NCBI RefSeq assembly: GCF_008312835.1
Contig: NZ_VSKS01000020.1
Location: forward strand, 92,794-156,793
DNA from: Streptomyces marokkonensis
GTDB lineage: Bacteria; Actinomycetota; Actinomycetes; Streptomycetales; Streptomycetaceae
Length of the DNA: 64,000 nucleotides
Direction of reading: 5' to 3'
Of the stretch, positions 60,222 through 64,000 are shown piece by piece. How positions within the stretch are numbered: the stretch's first letter is position 1; each line of letters begins with the position of its first letter. The translations under genes were made by a program, and so were the position numbers. Under the pieces are notes generated by a model. That model was not told the DNA's origin. It worked only from the letters and a program-made list of their open reading frames with translations, and did no database searches.

Positions 60222-60970
60222 TCGGCCTCGTGCTTGCGGCCGGCGCCGGACGCCGTCTGCGCCCCTACACGGACACGCTTCCCAAGGCGCTGGTGCCGGT
60301 GGGCGCCGAGGGCGACCCGGACGCGGTGACGGTCCTGGACCTGACCCTCGCCAACTTCGCCGAGGTCGGGCTGACCGAGGCCGGGATCATCGTCGGGTAC
60401 CGCAAGGAGGCCGTGTACGAGCGCAAGGCGGCCCTGGAGCAGAAGTACGGCGTGCGGCTCACGCTCATCGACAACGACAAGGCCGAGGAGTGGAACAACG
60501 CCTACTCGCTGTGGTGCGGCCGTGACGCCCTCAAGGACGGTGTGATCCTGGCCAACGGCGACACCGTGCACCCGGTCTCGGTGGAGAGGACGCTGCTGGC
60601 CGCGCGCGGCGACGGCAAGCGGATCATCCTCGCGCTCGACACGGTGAAGAAGCTCGCCGACGAGGAGATGAAGGTCGTCGTCGACCCGGACAGGGGGATG
60701 ACGCGGATCACCAAGCTGATGGACCCGGCCGAGGCGAGCGGTGAGTACATCGGTGTCACGCTCATCGAGGGCGAGGCGGCCGGGGAGCTGGCCGACGCGC
60801 TGAGGGCGACCTTCGAGCGGGACCCGCAGCTGTACTACGAGGACGGCTACCAGGAGCTGGTGAACCGCGGTTTCCGGATCGACGTGGCGCCGATCGGTGA
60901 CGTCGCGTGGGTCGAGATCGACAACCACGACGACCTCGCCCGCGGACGGGAGATCGCGTGCCAGTACTGA
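60218..60970 (+). CDS. Sugar/alcohol-phosphate nucleotidyltransferase (cytidylyltransferase-like)
   Basis: A 250-residue NTP-transferase: LVLAAGAGRRLRPYTDTLPKALVPVG contains the nucleotide-binding G-x-G-x-R and the PKALxPV motif, and GVILANGDTVHP has the metal-binding Asp. The IIVGYRKEAVYERKAALEQKYG and NAYSLWCGRDAL segments match the phosphocholine/inositol-1-phosphate cytidylyltransferase-like branch of this family. It would activate an alcohol or sugar phosphate as a CDP derivative for the phosphotransferases encoded on both sides. GAAGGAG precedes the ATG, which overlaps the upstream stop, and it overlaps the next gene by 13 bases. Nucleotide and substrate specificity are inferred. Confidence 0.87.
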   Translation: MIGLVLAAGAGRRLRPYTDTLPKALVPVGAEGDPDAVTVLDLTLANFAEVGLTEAGIIVGYRKEAVYERKAALEQKYGVRLTLIDNDKAEEWNNAYSLWCGRDALKDGVILANGDTVHPVSVERTLLAARGDGKRIILALDTVKKLADEEMKVVVDPDRGMTRITKLMDPAEASGEYIGVTLIEGEAAGELADALRATFERDPQLYYEDGYQELVNRGFRIDVAPIGDVAWVEIDNHDDLARGREIACQY

Positions 60971-62019
60971 CCCGGCTCATCCCCTCGCCGGTCGTCGTGG
61001 ACATCCGCCCGGGTGCCCTCGACGACCTGGCGAGCGTCCTCGCCGACGAGCGCATCTCCCAGTCGGGCAGGCTCGCCATCGCCGTCAGCGGCGGTTCCGG
61101 CGCCCGGCTGCGCGAACGGCTCGCGCCGTCGCTGCCCGGCGCCACCTGGTACGAGGTCGGCGGCGGCACCCTCGACGACGCGGTCCGCCTGGCGGGCGAC
61201 ATACAGGGCGGCCGCTACGACGCGGTCGTCGGACTCGGCGGCGGCAAGATCATCGACTGCGCCAAGTTCGCGTCGGCACGAGTCGGCCTGCCCCTGGTCG
61301 CCGTCGCCACCAACCTGGCGCACGACGGCCTGTGCTCGCCGGTCGCGACCCTGGACAACGACGCGGGCCGCGGCTCGTACGGGGTGCCGAACCCGATCGC
61401 GGTCGTCATCGACCTCAATGTCATCCGTGAGGCCCCGGTCCGGTTCGTGCGCTCCGGCATCGGCGACGTCATCTCCAACATCTCCGCGGTCGCGGACTGG
61501 GAGCTGTCCCACCGCGTCAACGGCGAGAAGATCGACGGGCTCGCCGCCGCCATGGCCCGGCAGGCCGGCGAGGCCGTGCTGCGCCATCCCGGCGGGGTCG
61601 GCGACGACGGCTTCCTGCAGGTGCTCGCCGAGGCCCTGGTCCTCACCGGCATCGCCATGTCCGTGTCGGGCGACTCCCGCCCGTCCTCCGGCGCCTGCCA
61701 CGAGATCAACCACGCCTTCGACCTGCTCTACCCCAAGCGCGCCGCCGCCCACGGCGAGCAGTGCGGACTGGGCGCCGCCTTCGCGATGTATCTGCGCGGG
61801 GCGCACGAGGAGTCGGCGGCCACGGCCGAGGTGCTGCGCCGCCACGGGCTCCCGGTGCTGCCGGAGGAGATCGGATTCACGGTGGACGAGTTCGTCCGCG
61901 CCGTCGAGTTCGCCCCGGAGACCCGACCCGGCCGCTTCACCATCCTCGAGCACCTCGACCTGAAGACCGACCAGATCAAGGACGTCTACGCCGACTATGT
62001 CAAGGCCATCGGTAGCTGA
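60958..62019 (+). CDS. sn-Glycerol-1-phosphate dehydrogenase-like iron/zinc alcohol dehydrogenase
   Basis: A 353-residue enzyme of the dehydroquinate synthase/iron-ADH fold, in the G1P dehydrogenase (EgsA/AraM) branch. Nucleotide-binding GLGGGKIIDCAKFA is at 92-105, ATNLAHDGLCSPVA at 118-131, and the metal ligands appear as Asp170 (SGIGDVISN), His248/His252 (CHEINHAFDLL) and His265 (AHGEQCG). These enzymes reduce dihydroxyacetone phosphate to sn-glycerol-1-phosphate, the backbone used by archaeal lipids and, in bacteria, for unusual polyprenyl or phosphoglycerol products. The GTG start overlaps the upstream gene by 13 bases and the next ORF by 23. It is embedded in the CDP-alcohol operon. Confidence 0.83.
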   Translation: MPVLTRLIPSPVVVDIRPGALDDLASVLADERISQSGRLAIAVSGGSGARLRERLAPSLPGATWYEVGGGTLDDAVRLAGDIQGGRYDAVVGLGGGKIIDCAKFASARVGLPLVAVATNLAHDGLCSPVATLDNDAGRGSYGVPNPIAVVIDLNVIREAPVRFVRSGIGDVISNISAVADWELSHRVNGEKIDGLAAAMARQAGEAVLRHPGGVGDDGFLQVLAEALVLTGIAMSVSGDSRPSSGACHEINHAFDLLYPKRAAAHGEQCGLGAAFAMYLRGAHEESAATAEVLRRHGLPVLPEEIGFTVDEFVRAVEFAPETRPGRFTILEHLDLKTDQIKDVYADYVKAIGS

Positions 62020-62776
62020 ACTCCGCCCGGTCGTGCACCCCGCGGGGGTCAAGGACCGGCGCAGCGGTGAGCACTGGATGGGACGCCTCTACATGCGCGA
62101 GGTGTCCCTGCGGGTGGACCGCTACCTGGTGAACACCAGGGTCACGCCCAACCAGCTCACGTACCTGATGACCGTCTTCGGCGTCCTCGCGGCCCCGGCC
62201 CTGCTGGTGCCGGGGATCGCGGGGGCCGTCCTCGGCGTGGTCATGGTCCAGCTCTACCTGCTGCTGGACTGCGTCGACGGCGAGGTCGCGCGCTGGAAGA
62301 AGCAGTACTCGCTCGGCGGGGTCTACCTGGACCGCGTCGGCGCCTACCTGTGCGACGCGGCCGTCCTCGTCGGGCTCGGCCTGCGCGCCGCCGACCTGTG
62401 GGGTTCCGGGCGCATCGACTGGCTGTGGGCCTTCCTCGGCACGCTGGCCGCGCTCGGCGCGATCCTGGTCAAGGCCGAGACCGACCTGGTCGGCGTCGCC
62501 CGCCACCAGGGCGGACTGCCGCCGGTGAAGGAGGCCGCGTCCGAGCCGCGCTCCTCCGGCATGGCGCTGGCCCGCAGGGCCGCCGCCGCGCTCAAGTTCC
62601 ACCGGCTCATCCTCGGCATCGAGGCGTCGCTGCTGATCCTTCTCCTCGCGATCCTGGACGCCACCCGGGGCGACCTGTTCTTCACCCGGCTCGGCACCGC
62701 CGTGCTCGCCGGTATCGCCCTGCTGCAGACCGTGCTGCACCTGGTGTCCGTCCTCGTGTCCAGCAGGTTGAAGTGA
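61997..62776 (+). CDS. CDP-alcohol phosphotransferase family protein with altered signature
   Basis: A 259-residue membrane protein. The family motif is present as LLLDCVDGEVARWKKQYSLG then VYLDRVGAYLCD. Compared with D-x2-DG-x2-AR-x8-G-x3-D-x3-D, one of the four Asp is missing: with the usual spacing the position of the last (catalytic base) is Ala, or, if the DR pair is aligned instead, the third is Gly and the loop is four residues shorter. Hydrophobic helices (TYLMTVFGVLAAPALLVPGIAG, VMVQLYLLL, and two near the C-terminus) flank it. GTG/ATG overlaps on both sides tie it to the dehydrogenase and glycosyltransferase genes. The basic N-terminus (MGRLYMREVSLRVDRYL) precedes the first helix. 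Confidence 0.84.
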   Translation: MSRPSVAELRPVVHPAGVKDRRSGEHWMGRLYMREVSLRVDRYLVNTRVTPNQLTYLMTVFGVLAAPALLVPGIAGAVLGVVMVQLYLLLDCVDGEVARWKKQYSLGGVYLDRVGAYLCDAAVLVGLGLRAADLWGSGRIDWLWAFLGTLAALGAILVKAETDLVGVARHQGGLPPVKEAASEPRSSGMALARRAAAALKFHRLILGIEASLLILLLAILDATRGDLFFTRLGTAVLAGIALLQTVLHLVSVLVSSRLK

Positions 62777-63657
62777 GCGCCGCCATGAAGGTCGGCGCGG
62801 TGATCATCACCATGGGCAACCGCCCCGACGAGCTGCGCGCCCTGCTGGACTCGGTCGCCAAGCAGGACGGCGACCCCGTCCAGGTCGTGGTCGTCGGCAA
62901 CGGCTCGCCCGTCCCCGAGGTTCCCGAGGGGGTGCGGACCGTCGAGCTGCCGGAGAACCTCGGCATCCCCGGCGGCCGCAACATCGGCATCGAGGCCTTC
63001 GGCCCCGGCGGCCGGGACGTCGACATCCTGCTGTTCCTCGACGACGACGGCCTGCTCGCCGGCCACGACACCGCCGAGCTGTGCCGCCAGGCCTTCGCCG
63101 CCGACCCGCGGCTCGGCATCATCAGCTTCCGCATCGCCGACCCGGAGACCGGGATCACCCAGCGCCGCCACGTTCCCCGGCTGCGCGCCTCCGACCCGAT
63201 GCGTTCCTCCCGCGTGACCACCTTCCTCGGCGGCGCCAACGCCGTGCGCACCAAGGTCTTCGCCGAGGTGGGCGGGCTGCCGGACGAGTTCTTCTACGCC
63301 CACGAGGAGACCGATCTGGCCTGGCGGGCCCTCGACGCCGACTGGATGATCGACTACCGGTCCGACATGGTGCTGTACCACCCGACGACCGCCCCCTCGC
63401 GGCACGCGGTCTACCACCGCATGGTCGCCCGCAACCGGGTCTGGCTCGCCCGCCGCAACCTCCCCGCCGCCCTGGTCCCGGTCTACCTGGGCGCCTGGAT
63501 CCTCCTCACCCTCGTGCGCCGTCCCTCGCGCCCGGCCCTGAAGGCCTGGTTCGGCGGGTTCCGCGAGGGTCTGACCACCTCCTGCGGTCCCCGCCGGCCC
63601 ATGAAGTGGCGTACGGTGTGGCGGCTGACCCGACTGGGCCGGCCCCCCGTCATCTGA
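62773..63657 (+). CDS. Family 2 glycosyltransferase
   Basis: A 294-residue GT-A glycosyltransferase. Motifs: VGAVIITMGNRPDELRALLDSV (N-terminal strand), the DxD-type LLFLDDDGLLAGHDTA (about residues 78-93), GIPGGRNIGIEAFG, FLGGANAVRTKVFAEVGGLPDEFFYAHEETDLAWRAL (the acceptor/catalytic ED region), and a C-terminal membrane-proximal helix (LVPVYLGAWILLTLV). It probably transfers a rhamnose, galactose or similar residue onto a lipid-linked or polymer acceptor. The GTG overlaps the upstream stop (GTGA); an ATG at 62785 is an alternative. The ABC exporter permease begins 96 bp later. Confidence 0.88.
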   Translation: MSAAMKVGAVIITMGNRPDELRALLDSVAKQDGDPVQVVVVGNGSPVPEVPEGVRTVELPENLGIPGGRNIGIEAFGPGGRDVDILLFLDDDGLLAGHDTAELCRQAFAADPRLGIISFRIADPETGITQRRHVPRLRASDPMRSSRVTTFLGGANAVRTKVFAEVGGLPDEFFYAHEETDLAWRALDADWMIDYRSDMVLYHPTTAPSRHAVYHRMVARNRVWLARRNLPAALVPVYLGAWILLTLVRRPSRPALKAWFGGFREGLTTSCGPRRPMKWRTVWRLTRLGRPPVI

Positions 63658-63753
63658 CAAGCTCGTGTCCGGGAACATCGGGGCCGTACCCAGGCTCCCC
63701 GGCTCATGCGGGCCCGCGCGGGCCCGCATCTCGAGGACGAAAGTTTTCCACTA

Positions 63754-64000
63754 GTGAGTGAGACAACGCACGACGGCACGGTCGCGGTCACCGCGCCCGT
63801 GCCGCCCGACGAGGGCCTGACGGCGGACCGGCTCGCCGCCAAGTACGGGCTGTCCGTCAGCGGCGCCCGGCCGTCCCTCATCGAGTACGTCCGTCAGCTC
63901 TGGGGCCGGCGGCACTTCATCCTCGCCTTCTCCCAGGCGAAGCTCACCGCCCAGTACAGCCAGGCCAAGCTCGGCCAGCTCTGGCAGGTGGCGACCCCGC
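63754..64000 (+). CDS. ABC-2 type polysaccharide exporter permease, N-terminus (partial)
   Basis: Only the first 82 codons are in the window. The start VSETTHDGTVAV is followed by the long cytoplasmic leader and a segment (LIEYVRQLWGRRHFILAFSQAKLTAQYSQAKLGQLWQVATP) that matches the N-terminus of TagG/Wzm-type ABC-2 permeases, where an amphipathic interface helix precedes the first membrane helix ('YS.S.LG.LW.VL.P'). These exporters carry teichoic-acid-like or O-antigen polymers. The ATP-binding subunit should lie just beyond the window end. A role in exporting the product of the preceding CDP-alcohol/GT2 genes is inferred. Confidence 0.8.
   Translation, partial: MSETTHDGTVAVTAPVPPDEGLTADRLAAKYGLSVSGARPSLIEYVRQLWGRRHFILAFSQAKLTAQYSQAKLGQLWQVATP

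Overview
The window looks like chromosomal DNA of a Streptomyces or a very close relative. G+C is very high with third-position G/C bias, GTG starts are common, and the gene content is typical of the genus: a WhiB-family protein, an SsgA-like sporulation protein, a two-domain small laccase, DUF2510 and LPFR small proteins, and two ABC-F proteins. From memory, the order laccase ... fad genes ... idi resembles the right arm of the S. coelicolor chromosome (SCO6712 laccase, SCO6750 idi); I could not check this. I saw no tRNA, rRNA, CRISPR array or insertion sequence.

Layout. 1-7 kb: the tail of an ABC transporter, a LuxR-type response regulator, a TetR regulator preceded by a 16-bp periodic operator array, a DUF2510 membrane protein, a large LuxR-like ATPase without an HTH, and a DUF3048 lipoprotein. 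7-10.6 kb: a zinc dehydrogenase and a divergent pair of NHEJ-type DNA ligase and LigD-type polymerase. 10.6-17.7 kb: two large secreted proteins (cupredoxin + Ig repeats + DUF1080; ThuA + PQQ sugar dehydrogenase), divergent from a Tat-exported small laccase and a LacI regulator. Together these suggest extracellular, copper-linked oxidation and cleavage of sugars. 18-22.8 kb: a VOC protein, a WhiB protein, an unusual zinc-ribbon SDR, an acyl-ACP desaturase with a tandem operator, and a dimethylargininase.

23-27.2 kb: a predicted antibiotic-response operon, ABC-F then UvrA-like. Its leader carries a near-consensus promoter, a ten-codon upstream ORF ending ARLRF (the macrolide-stalling +X+ motif) and an 11-bp long-range inverted repeat that starts at the uORF stop codon. 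27.2-33.6 kb: a GPP34 protein, a PEP mutase-family enzyme, an SsgA-like protein, a YCF48-like secreted protein, endonuclease V, a saccharopine dehydrogenase-like reductase and a decayed MmcQ/YjbR gene. 33.6-39 kb: a beta-oxidation operon (CaiB-type CoA transferase, thiolase, FadB) facing a MerR regulator. 39-57 kb: a macro-domain protein, two secreted peptidases, a BCCT transporter, a D-amino-acid oxidase, a second ABC-F, Tex, two DJ-1/PfpI proteins, an enoyl-CoA hydratase, an HdeD-like protein, an HATPase, isopentenyl-diphosphate isomerase and a cation efflux protein.

57-64 kb: galE lies divergent from a tightly coupled operon: fused CDP-alcohol phosphotransferase, nucleotidyltransferase, glycerol-1-phosphate dehydrogenase-like enzyme, second CDP-alcohol phosphotransferase, GT2 glycosyltransferase, then an ABC-2 exporter permease cut by the window end. 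This reads as a pathway that makes glycerol-1-phosphate, activates an alcohol phosphate with a nucleotide, joins it through a phosphodiester, glycosylates it and exports it. It is the best candidate here for an undescribed cell-surface glycopolymer or glycolipid system. At least eight genes lack a ribosome binding site but have a TAnnnT hexamer 6-8 nt before the start codon, as expected for leaderless mRNAs.
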